The notes: generated by a model from the sequence alone, not told the origin. A stretch of 64,000 bases of DNA from Dryas octopetala (GCA_963921425.1 OY992839.1:2668501-2732500), one strand, 5' to 3'. Shown: positions 45,365 to 56,734, numbered from the stretch's first letter. A program made the numbers and translations.

Positions 45365-46020
45365 CAATGTTATCATAAATTTGGATATGACTATTTTATC
45401 AAATTAGGTGCATTATTATGAACTATTTTGTTCAAATATGTATGAGATGATGGTACTTTATTTAATCTATGGTATTTATGATTATGAACTATTTTGTTGG
45501 AACATATATGGAATGACTGTACTCTATTTAATCTAAGGTATTTTTTAGTTATTTTGTTGACAAGTAACTTGTGTATGTACGTATATATATATATATATAT
45601 ATGTTTTTTGTACTAACATATTTGTAAATAAAAAGCAAAGTAATTAATAGTAATAAAAAAATATATTGTTATGTTTTTTTATTAAAAATAAATAAAAATT
45701 TCTTAAAAAACATATTTCAAAAACATTTTTACCAAACACATATTTACTGTTTTTACTATTTTCTGTTCACTGTACCAAACATGTTTTCACTGTTTTTGTT
45801 CTCATAAAGCAGTTCTCGGGTTAAGCTACCAGACGCATTCTCAAATCTCAAAAATACATAATTCAATTTCTCGTTTTCGTTTTTATAAAATCGTTTTTCA
45901 AAAATCGTTCTGTAAAACGTTACCAGACGCACCCTAAGAATTTCTTCATAGTGAAAGGCTGTCCTTGTTACACACCACTCTATCCCCAAACCACAACTCT
46001 TCTCCTTTTTCACACTCTCT

Positions 46021-46023
<3 letters not shown>

Positions 46024-46076
<53 letters not shown>
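46024..46076. repeat. (CT)n microsatellite in the Psb28 leader
   Basis: CT dinucleotide run of about 53 bp ending nine bases upstream of the Psb28 start codon. Confidence 0.95.
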
Positions 46077-46078
<2 letters not shown>

Positions 46079-46085
46079 TTGTGCA

Positions 46086-47177
46086 ATGGCAACCCTGCAG
46101 TCACTTGCATTCTCCTCTCCAGTCTCCCACTGTCTGCAGCAATCACGCTCTCATTCTGGTAATTATTGTTTTATTTTTTCTGCATGTACTCTAATTTCTG
46201 TTTCAAGAGGCTACTACGTTACTGTGGTTACATGCATTAAGGTTTCTGTGTTCTGGTTTTGGCCAATTATTTCTATAACTTTTTGTCAGTTTTGGCAGTT
46301 TCTAAGTTGATGAGATTCTGAGTGCAGGAATTATAAGGGTTTATTGAATATTGATTCTTTATGATGCTTATCAATTAGCATTCTTTAGAAATTCCAATTT
46401 TAGATAAAGAATGGTGAAGTAAACAAGATTTTGTAAAATATTTGGTTTATGGAGTGGAATTAACATGTCAGGGCCTTTGTATAATTATTGTAGGTTTTCA
46501 AACCGTCCAACTAATTGAAATTACTAAATTCATACTTCTGTGTTTTCTATTTCGAAAGCCAACATTTGAATTCCTGTTTCTCATCTCCACCTTTCCCAAA
46601 CCCCAGAGACCATTAGGGCTCCTCAAGTACTTAATAATGGGAATTATTGATAGATTCTGAAACATAACTATAATTCTAGCAGAGGTGATATGTGTTCTAT
46701 TGTATAGGTTTGTTATCTTGGGCTGTTCATAGAAGTGCAGAGTCCACATTCAATGGCCAGTCTTTGCACGTGTCTCGTCCCCAATGGACGCCATTAAGAC
46801 AATGTTCGCAAGCATCTAGATGTATTACAATGATGGTCAAACCAAAAATTCAGTTCATCCAAGGAACTGATGAACAGACAATACCAGATGTGAGGCTGAC
46901 CAAATCAAAAGATGGTACAAATGGAATGGCCATATTCAAGTTTGATCAGCCTTCTGTTTTTGACTCATCTGGTGAATTTGGTGATATCACTGGCTTTTAC
47001 ATGATTGATGAAGAAGGGGTCCTTCAATCGGTTGATGTTAATGCTAAATTCGTCAACGGAAAGCCTGCAGGAATTGAAGCAAAGTATATAATGAGGACCC
47101 CAAGAGACTGGGACAGATTCATGAGATTCATGGAACGCTACGCTAATGAGAATGGCTTGCAGTTCATCAAAAAATGA
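46086..47177 (+). CDS. PSB28: Photosystem II assembly protein Psb28, chloroplast
   Basis: Two exons, 46086-46158 and 46708-47177, join in phase (180 residues). The first about 60 residues ([20 protein letters not shown] onward) are Ser/Arg-rich and nearly free of acidic residues, a typical chloroplast transit peptide. The mature part has [60 protein letters not shown] and the tail [17 protein letters not shown], essentially the plant Psb28 consensus. Psb28 binds PSII assembly intermediates near CP47 on the stromal side of thylakoids and is absent from finished PSII. The Harbinger element ends 151 bp upstream of the ATG, so the core promoter must be short or lie partly in the transposon. Confidence 0.95.
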
Positions 47178-47948
47178 GGCAATGTATATCCTTATCTGTT
47201 GTCTTAGTCTTCCCTGTCATCTTATCAGTGCTGGCTTGTTTTAAAGTCAAATGAAACTCGAGAATCTTAGTCCACCCATGTAGTTTAATGCAAGTACAGC
47301 ATGTTCCTTCTGATTCAACCAATTTTTCTGCTCTTATTAAGATTTATGTCACTCTTCTGTATTTTGAGTTATAGAGATGAGATAGCTTATGTTTCAAAGC
47401 CTTCTTTCTTTTAATTACTCTGTTGTAATTTGAGAAATGATACGATGATGGAACAACTTAGTCAATGTATTTTATCGTTTATCTTTCTAGTTGAATATTG
47501 CAGACTTGATAAGGCACTGATGACCATGCAAGCTTGTTTCTGTATCTGCCTAGGCCTTCATATTGCATTGGAACTTTTATAACATGGTCTGCTTTCTATC
47601 ATAAAAAACATAGATGATAGAAAGCAGAGATATCGAGTTTTATATATGTAAATTGATTTCACTGAAAGGAGGGAAACATAAATCTTTATCACTGTAGAAA
47701 CATTTTAAGTAGCAAAAGTTATTAGTCCAAAGACTCCCAACATCATAGAAGACTAGCAGTTAATACAATAAAACCATCTGCCTTTATCAGATGATAAAAA
47801 GGCATAATTTATATTTCTCCTCCACAAAACCAGGATAAGATATTCCCCCTTGAATCTTCATAAATGTAAATCCAATGAGTCAATAACAATGGATTTTTAG
47901 AGTAGTACTACCATGACCACTACTATTACCATGATTGTTGTCATCCTA
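47178..47948. other. Intergenic DNA between convergent Psb28 and subtilase genes
   Basis: 3' UTRs of both genes. A short inverted repeat (GGTCTGCTTTCTATCAT with its complement ATGATAGAAAGCAG) at about 47586-47627 could form a hairpin. No gene seen. Confidence 0.5.
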
Positions 47949-50252
47949 TTACTTCCAAGTGACTGAAAAGGGGCTTTTAACCCTGTTAAAGCCATTTTTT
48001 GAATTCACCCAGGTCAAATGCCCTTGTGCAAAGCTCATTTTCTCTGTTCCTATTCCCCTCCTTGATATAAACCACACCTTATAACTCATACTCTGGTTGA
48101 TGTCTGTGAATATTAACCTTTGTGGTTTAACTCTCACTTTAACTTCCTTAGGTGCCATTACTTCCAGCAAGTAAATGGAATTAGGACTCCCTACGTTTGT
48201 TACTCTTCGTTTGATCATTTTACTTCTCATCCCATGCTTGAAAATTACTGAAATGGAGGGGTAATTGAGGCTGAAACCCCTGTTCATCTGCAAAATTTCG
48301 CGGCAGCTAACGTTCCTATGAGTGATAGTTAAAATTTCTGATCTTGTGTATCCAAGAGTGCATAAATGAGTGACATACTCCTCCAGCCTGATGTCATAAA
48401 TCAACCCCGGATCAATGGCTCTTTCGGGATTTACATGTCCAGCACCAGTCGCAAAAACTCCAGCCGGTTTGTCTCCATCCATTATTGGTTTTCCTGAATG
48501 ATCAGTCGCATCAGCAGTTGTCATAACAGCAGATTTAATGGCTGCAGGGCTCCATTTGGGATGAGCCGAGCGTATAAGAGCCGCAATTCCACTGACATGA
48601 GGACAGGCCATTGAAGTCCCGGACATGATAGTGAAATTCACTCTTCTAGAATCTTCTGGAAGGCCAGTAGGACCTAAGTTTTGAGGCCAAGCAGCAATGA
48701 TGTTGACTCCTGGAGCAATCACATCTGGTTTGAGGATTGAAGGGTTAGAGAAACTGGGTCCTCTAGCTGAGAACTGAGCTACTGCTGGTGCTCTAGATTT
48801 TCCTATAACTGTACCTCCAAATAGAATTCTAGCTGTAGGTCTCCTTGTAGAGTTTATGTAAGCCTTCAAGTGAATTGATTCTTTGAAGCCAATCAGAGTT
48901 GCAGGCAAGACATGGACATCAACTGAGCCCTCCTCTAAGTTCACCTCTGTATTTGCCAAAATCATTGCAAGCCCGCCGGCTTCCTTCACCACCTCACCTT
49001 TCTCTGCCCTTCCATTGACGCCTCGGTCACAAACCACCACTTTGCCTCGTACTTTTGCTCTTGGCAGAGACCCTCTGTAGCAATATTCACTTCCAGTGTT
49101 CTCACTAGTCACATAAACCAGTTCAAGCTCTTTCCCACTGCTCATCAAATGGTTTCCAGGGTACATGGATTCTCCATAGAGGTCTTCTCCATTACCCATT
49201 TGAACAATGGCTGGAAATCTCCGGTCCAGTGTGCTTGCCCCAATGGTAGCAATCCAAGGAGCTTCATTGGCAACTGAGCTTTGGATTGGACCATTGTTTC
49301 CAGCTGCACATATAACTGAAATTCCATGCTCCACTGCTCGAAAGCTGCCTATTGCAATGGTGTCATCGAAAAGTGGTATGGGGAAGCCACCTAGAGAGAG
49401 GGAGAGTATGTCTACTCCATCTCTAATTGCAACATCCATTGCAGCAAGGATATCAGAGCTGTAACAACCATTGACCCAGCAGACTTTGTACACAGCTATA
49501 TGGGATCCAGGAGCCATTCCTCGAGCCACACCAGCTGCATTGCCCAAAACACTTGCCATGGGAACAGAAGTACCCCCAGCTGTTGATGATGTGTGAGTTC
49601 CATGCCCGTGGGAATCACGCGGGGACACATACTCTTGAACAGCATCTGGTGACAATGATGTCGAAGCTACGCGATGGCCTTCAGTGAAGAACCTGGCACC
49701 AATGAGTTTCCGGTTGCAATTCGAGGAATTGAAGTCTTGCCCTTCTTGGCAAATCCCTCTCCATTTCTTGGGAACTGGGGGCATCCCACGATCATCAAAG
49801 CTTGGACACTCGGGCCAGACTCCAGTGTCAAGCACCCCAATTATTGTTCCTCTTCCAAATGCAGACTTGTACCAAGCACCTTCTCTTGAAACAGGGTTGA
49901 GTCCCAAGAATTTGTAAGAATAAGTGGTGTGAATTTGGAGGCGGCGGTCAGGCCTAATTGCAATGACATCAGGCAGCATTTGCAAGGACTCCAGCTCGGA
50001 TTCGGATAACTGAGCTGCAAAGCCTTCCATGGCAGAATGGTAAGAGTAAAGAAGGCGAGAAGAAAGGTCTTCTTGGGAGGATAGACATTGTTCAAGAAAT
50101 GAGAGATGCCAAGTAAGTTTGGATGTGAAAGAAGAGGTGGTTAAGCCTTGTGGGTGGAGCTGAACAATGTAAGTTTGGAGAGTGTTTGATGCGAGAAGGG
50201 AAGCGAAAAAGAGGAAGAGGGTGGAAAGGAAGAGACAGGTTTGGGATTCCAT
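47949..50252 (-). CDS. SDD1: Subtilisin-like serine protease, SDD1 type (SBT1.2)
   Basis: A single exon of 767 residues, as usual for SBT1 genes. A signal peptide (about 1-22) and the inhibitor/propeptide domain (TYIVQLHP... to about 108) precede the mature start TTYSYKFLGL. The catalytic residues are intact: D142 in GVLDTGVWPE, H217 in GHGTHT, N319 in AAGNNGP and S547 in GTSMACPH. The protease-associated domain lies at about 370-465, and the fibronectin-III-like C-terminus carries RRVTNVGSPNSIYL. Resemblance to Arabidopsis SDD1 is strong throughout (GRGTIIGVLDTGVWPE, VCWVNGCYSSDILAAMDVAI). SDD1 is secreted from stomatal precursor cells and limits stomatal density. Orthology is inferred from similarity only. 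Confidence 0.93.
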   Translation of the reverse strand: MESQTCLFLSTLFLFFASLLASNTLQTYIVQLHPQGLTTSSFTSKLTWHLSFLEQCLSSQEDLSSRLLYSYHSAMEGFAAQLSESELESLQMLPDVIAIRPDRRLQIHTTYSYKFLGLNPVSREGAWYKSAFGRGTIIGVLDTGVWPECPSFDDRGMPPVPKKWRGICQEGQDFNSSNCNRKLIGARFFTEGHRVASTSLSPDAVQEYVSPRDSHGHGTHTSSTAGGTSVPMASVLGNAAGVARGMAPGSHIAVYKVCWVNGCYSSDILAAMDVAIRDGVDILSLSLGGFPIPLFDDTIAIGSFRAVEHGISVICAAGNNGPIQSSVANEAPWIATIGASTLDRRFPAIVQMGNGEDLYGESMYPGNHLMSSGKELELVYVTSENTGSEYCYRGSLPRAKVRGKVVVCDRGVNGRAEKGEVVKEAGGLAMILANTEVNLEEGSVDVHVLPATLIGFKESIHLKAYINSTRRPTARILFGGTVIGKSRAPAVAQFSARGPSFSNPSILKPDVIAPGVNIIAAWPQNLGPTGLPEDSRRVNFTIMSGTSMACPHVSGIAALIRSAHPKWSPAAIKSAVMTTADATDHSGKPIMDGDKPAGVFATGAGHVNPERAIDPGLIYDIRLEEYVTHLCTLGYTRSEILTITHRNVSCREILQMNRGFSLNYPSISVIFKHGMRSKMIKRRVTNVGSPNSIYLLEVMAPKEVKVRVKPQRLIFTDINQSMSYKVWFISRRGIGTEKMSFAQGHLTWVNSKNGFNRVKSPFSVTWK

Positions 50253-51476
50253 AGTTGCTACAAGTTAAGAACAAAGTGGTGCTTCTTAGGCTGCTGTGCT
50301 GTGCATGATTTGGTGGAAGCATTTTGTGGGGTATTTGAAGAGAATTCAAAACAGGGTTGGGGAGGCAGTTTTTCTGAGCTCTGAGTTAAAATACAAAACT
50401 CGTGAAATTTAAGAGCTCTGCATCACGAGGATCCTTTGTTGAGTTTCTGGGAGGAGCTCAAGTGGTAGTGAAGAGCTTGCTTGAGCTTAGAAGCTGTTCA
50501 CGGGATGTTATGGTGAGTTTTAATACATTAATTATGAAGCTCAAGGCTGAAGCCGTTATGTTGAAGAAAAAATTCTATCAATCTTTGTTTCTCAGTTTGA
50601 TGTTTGGAAGTCATTTATTACCCACACGCTCTCTCTCTCTGGATTTGCTGCTTTCCATGCCTCCCTCCGCCGCATGCAGGTTGCAGCCCTTGTGCATTAC
50701 TGCCATTCCTACCATTACTGTAGTCATCCAAACATACAACTTCTCATATATAGGACACCACACCATATAAAAGAGAAGCATTAGAGCTTATGTTTTAGAT
50801 TTTAAACAAAAAAAATTAATTAAATTATTTTACTTATGTATAAAAGTAAAGGAAATTTCATAAATATAAATCGAAGATAAATTATTCTCAATAATGTTAG
50901 AGGCACCACTTTCCCAACTTATTGATCCCAATTTATGTGACAAATGACTTATCGGTTTATTACTTATTGTAAAGAAATAAAATCCAAAATGAACTCAAAA
51001 TTGAATAAATGAAAAACACTTTTATCAGTTCAGATTTTATAAAATTGGGATACAAAGTAATGCCTCTAGGAATTATTCCATATAGGTTTTTCTATGGGAG
51101 CCGAAGCTGATACGTTGAATAGGAATTTAGATGCTGAGAACATGGTAGTCCGATTATAATCCAAATCCTAAATAAATTTCAGTCCAAAAAAAAAAAGTCC
51201 TATATAAATTCTATTGGGCCAAGACAGTTTGGATATAGACGGCCTAAATCAATGGGCCAGGTTTCATTGCGAGGAGCTCACTATTCAACTTTTACTTTGG
51301 TTCGTTCTTTATTCCATCCTGGGTTGGGTGAGATGCTTCTGAGTCCATATTGATACACTCCCAAGATGGTCATTCGGCTCCAGCTCAAAAATAACAAACA
51401 GAAAATAAAAAAACAACTCCAGCTCAGCCCAACTTCAAGTAAATGACGCGTGGACTTTAGAGAGAGTAGAGAGAGA
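50253..51476. other. Subtilase upstream region and intergenic DNA
   Basis: Probable promoter and leader of the SDD1-like gene at the left. The open frame at 50402-50770 is not protein-like. AT-rich to about 51200. The Mutator-like element begins 1.2 kb upstream of the subtilase start codon. Confidence 0.45.
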
Positions 51477-51485
51477 TATAAACTA

Positions 51486-51765
51486 GGCTTATTTGCGCCA
51501 ATGCCCCCTGAAAGTAACTTCGACTTTCAATTTGCCCCCTGAAACTTTATTTCTCCCACTTTGCCCCCCGAATTTTACAAAAAACCATATTCCGTCAAGT
51601 CCGTTTATTCGTCCGTCAAAAATCCTACGTGGCGCTTACGTGGAAGGGGTAATTAGGTCTTTTACTCGACGCAAACCTGAATCACCCTGACATGTTGCCA
51701 ACTCGGCTCCACATCAGCATTTAGTGGGACCCCCAACTGTAATTGAACCCATTTCCCTCCTAATT
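51486..51765 (+). repeat. Left terminal inverted repeat of the Mutator-like element
   Basis: 280 bp. Starts GGCTTATTTGCGCCAATGCC and ends CCCTCCTAATT. Lies about 100 bp upstream of the GRF gene start, so it probably carries that gene's promoter, as TIRs do in MuDR. Confidence 0.95.
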
Positions 51766-51867
51766 TAGCCACCTTTCCCTCCAGTTCCTTAATCTAAGCC
51801 CTAAAAATCTGCTCTTTCTTTTATCCTGTACACTTCTCTTCATCTTTCTCAAAACCTCTACACCGCC

Positions 51868-52322
51868 ATGAGCAACTTGAGCCACCAAAGCAGTAGGCAG
51901 CGTGCTGTGGGTGCTAGGGGAGAACAGATTCGCTGCTATTGTGACAGGGCCGCTCGATTTTCAACTTCTTGGACTGACCGCCACCCAGGAAGAAGGTTTC
52001 ATTGTTGTCCACTATCTTCGGTGGTAGGTATTTGAGCTTTAAAATTTCTAATTTTTGTGTATACAAAATGGAAAATGGGTTTGATTTATTGTTGGTGTTG
52101 GTGCAGAGGTCCAAAGGCTGTGGGTTCTTTGAGTGGTTTGATCCTCAAATCTGCGACCGTGCGAAGACTATCATACCTGGGCTATTGAAAAAAATTGGAG
52201 GGTTGGAAACTCAAATTTCAAGGGGGAAAGCAAGGGAGAAATGTCTGTGGTTTGGGTTGATTTTGTCGTGGGGTTTTTTCATTGTGTGTATTTGTTTTGG
52301 TCTGGTGTGGCAGATGGGGTAG
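51868..52322 (+). CDS. GRF zinc-finger, single-TM protein carried by the Mutator-like element
   Basis: Two exons, 51868-52023 and 52107-52322, join in phase (123 residues, GT-AG intron). A GRF-type zinc finger (zf-GRF, PF06839) spans about residues 23-64: CYCDRAARFSTSW, HPGRRFHCCP and KGCGFFEWFDP, with the CxC, CC and GCGFFxWxD positions intact. A basic linker follows (KKIGG...RGKAREK). A hydrophobic segment of about 20 residues (LWFGLILSWGFFIVCICFGL) sits at the very C-terminus, as in many plant GRF/TM proteins of unknown role. GRF fingers elsewhere bind single-stranded DNA. It occupies the mudrB position of a MuDR-like layout but is not mudrB-like in sequence. A function in transposition is inference only. 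The start codon is the first ATG after the TIR. Confidence 0.8.
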
Positions 52323-52836
52323 AGTGTGTATGTGGAACTGGTTTTTGGATTTGCAACGTTTGTTGGGTAGTTTTAGGGGTTTAATGTACTATGTAGTTTT
52401 TGTCCTAGCTTCATCTTGAACCTTGTAAATTTTGTCAAAGAAAACCCCTATATTTGAACCTTGTAATGTAATGCTGCATTTCTTGGCAGTGGTTCAACCT
52501 TGTAATGTTCTATTTGGCAATGAAGTTGAAATTTAGTATATGTATTTCCTTACCTCATTGTTTTGTAAATGTGATTGTATGAGCATAATTGAACATCATC
52601 AAACTGCATGGGTTTAGATATGTATCTGCCACAAATTAGATTGAATACAAACTGACTTTTCATCAAGCTCAAAATACACAAAATAAATGAGCTATGCTCT
52701 GTGTTTCCAAAATACTCTCTCACCCTAAACATATCTAATTGTCTTTCCAAAACCTTAATTGTTCACAAACTGTCTTTCCAAAATATTTTCCAAATGTCAT
52801 AATGCAAAAGTCAGTCATGGATAAAAAATGCCAAAG
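52323..52836. other. Spacer between the convergent MULE genes
   Basis: AT-rich, 514 bp, no gene. Probably holds both 3' UTRs. Confidence 0.5.
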
Positions 52837-55800
52837 TCAGAAGGGCTTCTTCTTCATGTACAACTTCTTGCACTTCTTCTTATGAGCTTCTGAATCCACC
52901 CTTTTTGCAGGAGACTTGTATCTCTTGTGACCACTTTCTTGCTGTGATGTAGATGGTTGCTTGGATTGGGACTGTGGAGGTTGGGCAGTGCTTGAAAGAG
53001 GTTGTGAAGGTTGGGCTTGAGATTGAGATTGTGATTGGGCTTGTGATGACCTTGCAGCCTGCCTTGTGGTCCTCTGTTGTGTAGGTCTTGTCTGACCTTC
53101 ACCCCTCTTAACCTGTATAAGTAACCATCACAAGCAAAATACCACAGTTGTTATTGTCAAGTAAGCATGGGATTAACTAGTATAGATAATATTCGTAACT
53201 CACTGTCAATTTTGAAGATCTAGTCTGATTTTGTGTGGCTTGCCCTTCCTGTTGGGATGCGTCCTGTGATGTGCTCTACAACAAAATACCAATATCACTG
53301 TGTAAATAGGCTAACCAGCTACGCAATTATTCTTTAACATAGTCAAGATAGGTTACCTGACTGCTGCCTCTAGTCTTCATCTTAGGACAGGACCTGATGT
53401 TGTGGCCTTCATCCCCACATCTGCTACATCTTATCTTTATATTAAACCTTCTCAGCTTATGAGCTTGACTTGGAGGTCTTGGGGGCTCATTTGGAGCTCT
53501 GATCCTAGCCTTCTTAGGCCTTCCAGGTTGCTTGTGAAACCTTGGTGGCATCAATGGGGTCTCCCCAGTCTTCACCCACAAGTCATGGCTTGTCATAGGC
53601 TCAATCATTGGCTTGTAGGTTCTCTCATAATTCTCCTTCTTATAACAGTCAGTGACAAAGTCTTCAGGCTCACCATGAAAGTTACTAATGGCAGCACATG
53701 CATGTACACATGGCAGGCCACTAAGATCCCATACCCTGCAACTGCATGTTTTTTTGTCCAAGTCCACTCTGTGTGACTTCTGGTTGTGGTCCATCACTTG
53801 GTATTTTTTCTCCCCTGCCAATTTAGGAATGCACCAGAATGCCTCTTTCTTGTAATCCTCAATGATTTTATGGATTCTTGGTCCTACAGAATGCCTCCAC
53901 CTATCAACTTGTGCTCTCCTACCTGCTGTCAACAACATCAGATATAGCCTAATTCTCTCTAACATAGTCAGAATAGGCTTGTCTCTTGCCTCTAGTATAG
54001 CCTTGTTAAAGGCTTCGCAGTTGTTATTGTGGAGCTTGTCACACTTGATATTTGTGCTGAAATGGGACTTAGCCCAATGTTTTGCAGGTCTATCGCAGAG
54101 CCACTTGAATGCTGCATCATCCATATCAAGCATCTTTTTCATCTCAGCATCAAACCATTGCAGTGTGGTTGCCCTTGCTATATTCTCCATCTGATGCTTC
54201 AAGGCTAACCCCTTGTGTTGAGTATTAAAGTTAGCATAGAGATGTTTCAGACAGTGTCTATGCTCTGCATGTGGGAACAACTCACCAACTGCATCTATCA
54301 ACCCCTTCTGCTTATCTGTCATAAAGATATATGCATGAGAGTTCTCAATACACAAGTCCACTGCTAACAACTCTAAAAACCATCTCCAAGTGGAATAATT
54401 TTCAACCTCGACCACGGCATAAGCAATGGGGAACATGCCATTATTGGCATCAACCCCAACAGCAGACAAGATCTGACCAGGGTGTGGACCCTTGATATGA
54501 CAACCATCAAGACCTATGAATGGTCTACATCCATCAAGGAACCCTTGCTTAAGTGCTCCTAGACATATGTAAATCCTTTCAAATCTTGGACTCTCACCTT
54601 CTAGCTCTGATTTAATAACAACTGTGGTCCCCACATTTTGCTTCCTCAACTCTGCAGCATAATCCCACAAGTTTGCATATTGTTCAGTATAGGTGCCCTC
54701 TAGAATTTTTGCTGCTTTCTCTTTAGCTCTATATACCTGTGAATCACTAACATTAACCTTACATTCAACCCTCACTTGCTCTTTGAAGCCTTGCAAATTC
54801 CAATTGGGATTGCAGCTAAGTTGATAAGCATACTTAGTTGCCAACCAATTGCAACTAACAGCCCTATTTTTTGTAGACTTGCTGCATTTGTGCTCCACTT
54901 TTAAAGTTTTCACAATCAGATCAACACTCCCATTAATAGCTGATGCAAACACCACAAAGGGACACTTCTTATGGACACATATGGCTCTCACAGCATCTGG
55001 GTCATTCTTGTAAAATTTTAACTCTCTCTCAGTCTGAATAGAATATTGTCTTACTGCAGCCCTAAATATAGCTGCAGTAGCATATCTTTGCCCCAAACAG
55101 AACTGCACATTCTTCATATCAACTTCAGGTCTAAAGACTACACATTTAGATATATCAAACTTTGGGAGTTTGCCCCTGGATCTGCTGTCAACATCATCAC
55201 ATTCAGAAGAAGACCCTTCATAGTTGCCAATCCCATCAGAATGAGTACTATCTGAAACTTGCTCATCCTCTTCCAAATCAGGTCTGTCAGGTGCAGTGTG
55301 ATCCACATAACTCTCATACAGTGTCTCATCCTCTTTCAAAATATTCAGCTCTGAGCCACTATCCATATAATCACTATCATACCAATCTGAATCACTTGCA
55401 TCATCCTCATCCACCCCAGGCTCACCAGTATCCTCATCTACCCCAGGCTCACCAGTATCCTCATCCACCACAGGCTCACCAGTATCCTCATCCACCCCAG
55501 GCTCACCAGTATCCTCATCCACCACAGGCTCACCAATATCCTCATCCTCACCAGGCCCATCAGTATCTTCATCCTCACCAGGCCCATCAGTATCTTCATC
55601 CTCACCAGGCCCATCAGTATCTTCATCCTCACCAGGCCCATCACCATGATTATCTTCTATATCTGCACCTTCAACATCCACAATGGCAATTACATCTGTC
55701 AATAACTCATCTAGTGTCACACTTTGTATCCTTTCATTTCCTGTCAAATATAGGCTAATCTCCCTACGGTTACCAGATGGTATTGCCTCAATTAAATCCA

Positions 55801-56062
55801 ATATCATTTTGTCAGTTTTAATCTCAACCATGGAATTCTCAGCCCTAATGTAGAAACCAACATCGGTATGGCCTAACAGTTTGGCCATGCCATTTAGCTC
55901 CAACAATGACACAAAATCCACACAACAGTGGTCAAACCAACTTACACTGCCACCAACATAGCTCAGGTTGCCATCAATACACACTAGTTTACCCCCATGA
56001 AAGACTTTAAATGTTACCTCTTCTGGACCAACTACAAATAACACAAAAAGACAAAACCTCAT
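52837..56062 (-). CDS. Mutator-like transposase (mudrA type) with SWIM and zinc-knuckle domains
   Basis: Three exons on the minus strand, 56062-53357, 53275-53204 and 53112-52837, join in phase to 1017 residues. In order: N-terminal fold with VTFKVFHGGKLV (about 17-28), acidic 9-residue repeats (142-221), MuDR N-terminal domain (about 305-400), MULE transposase domain (about 515-610), SWIM zinc finger CSCRVWDLSGLPCVHACA (773-790), CCHC zinc knuckle CSRCGDEGHNIRSC (879-892) and a Gln/Ser-rich then Lys-rich tail. D519 (GLDGCHIKG) and D583 (MTDKQKGL) fit the first two catalytic acids; the third was not assigned. No stop or frameshift. The first about 11 residues are hydrophobic and preceded by an acceptor-like TTTGTAG, so the true start may be a short upstream exon. 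It cuts and inserts the element in the nucleus. Confidence 0.92.
55400..55639 (-). repeat. 27-bp coding minisatellite in the transposase gene
   Basis: About nine in-frame copies of a 27-bp unit encoding G-[PE]-[PG]-[GV]-EDED-type acidic nonapeptides (GPGEDEDTD and EPGVDEDTG variants), residues 142-221 of the transposase. Two subtypes form two blocks. Confidence 0.9.
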
Positions 56063-56623
56063 TACTGTAAGTAACTACCTTCATAAATCCACACAAATAA
56101 ATTTCACAAACCAAGTACCACTTCATTCAACAACACAATCCAAGTTAACACATTTTTGAATTCTAACAAATATGACAAATTATGATATAATAGGTCGATG
56201 TTGTTTTCAAAATATTAAACTGCAAAAGACATATTAAAGTGAAATTTGTCCAATTAAAAACATGTTTTTTGGGTTATTAATCAATTTCAAAATTAATTTC
56301 AACCTAACAGTCAATGACAAAAGGAAAACAGTATCGCCCTAAAAGACAAGAGCACATGTGACCACCGACAAAAAAAGACTAAAGGAACCCTAACACAGCC
56401 TCAATAATGGAGATGAGCAATAAAAAAACCCAAAAGTTTGGGACCATTATCATCGATACAAACAAAGTGTAACCCTAAAGTAAAACCATATATGCCCACT
56501 TACTTTCCATCGGTCCAGCAGATCCGTATTCCCTGAGCACCGTCATGTTCCACCCAAGAATACTGTGAAACACCCTTTTCCTTCCAGTAGAATCGAAGCT
56601 TCTACAGAGATTTACCTTTCCTT

Positions 56624-56734
56624 TTCGATCTGCACAAACCCCTTTCTTCCTTTTCGATCTGCACAAACCCCTTTCTTCCCCTTTCTTCCTTTTCGATCTG
56701 CACAAACCCTTTTGCTTTTGATTTGCACAAACCC
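56624..56734. repeat. Subterminal 18-bp repeats beside the right TIR
   Basis: Three exact copies of TTCGATCTGCACAAACCC (56624-56641, 56653-56670, 56692-56709) and a degenerate fourth (56717-56734). They lie in the transposase leader or promoter, just inside the right TIR. Similar copies were not seen beside the left TIR. Confidence 0.85.

Larger units (their letters stand above)
40814..45934 (+). mobile_element. Apparently autonomous PIF/Harbinger DNA transposon (5.1 kb)
   Basis: Terminal inverted repeats: left GGGTGCGTTTGGTAACG, and the rc of the right end GGGTGCGTCTGGTAACG, one mismatch in 17. Similarity continues loosely inward (TTTTGAAAA and TTTTACAG blocks). The flanks are TAA (40811-40813 and 45935-45937), the classical 3-bp Harbinger target duplication. 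Inside are the two genes expected of an autonomous member, both on the plus strand: a Myb/SANT-like protein (42745-43701) and a DDE transposase (44001-45364). The 1.9 kb before the first gene holds no other convincing gene. The left subterminal region at 41030-41110 (ACGTAGTCTCTCATCTTCG...) looks like a leader with a possible 5' intron. Confidence 0.93.

Noticed and set aside
51493-51690. Identical 65-residue frames at 51493-51690 and 56858-57055
   Set aside because: These are the two terminal inverted repeats of the Mutator-like element, not a duplicated gene.
55162-55758. His/Pro/Gln-rich 198-residue plus-strand frame
   Set aside because: Antisense of the acidic 27-bp minisatellite in the transposase; the repetition explains the open frame.
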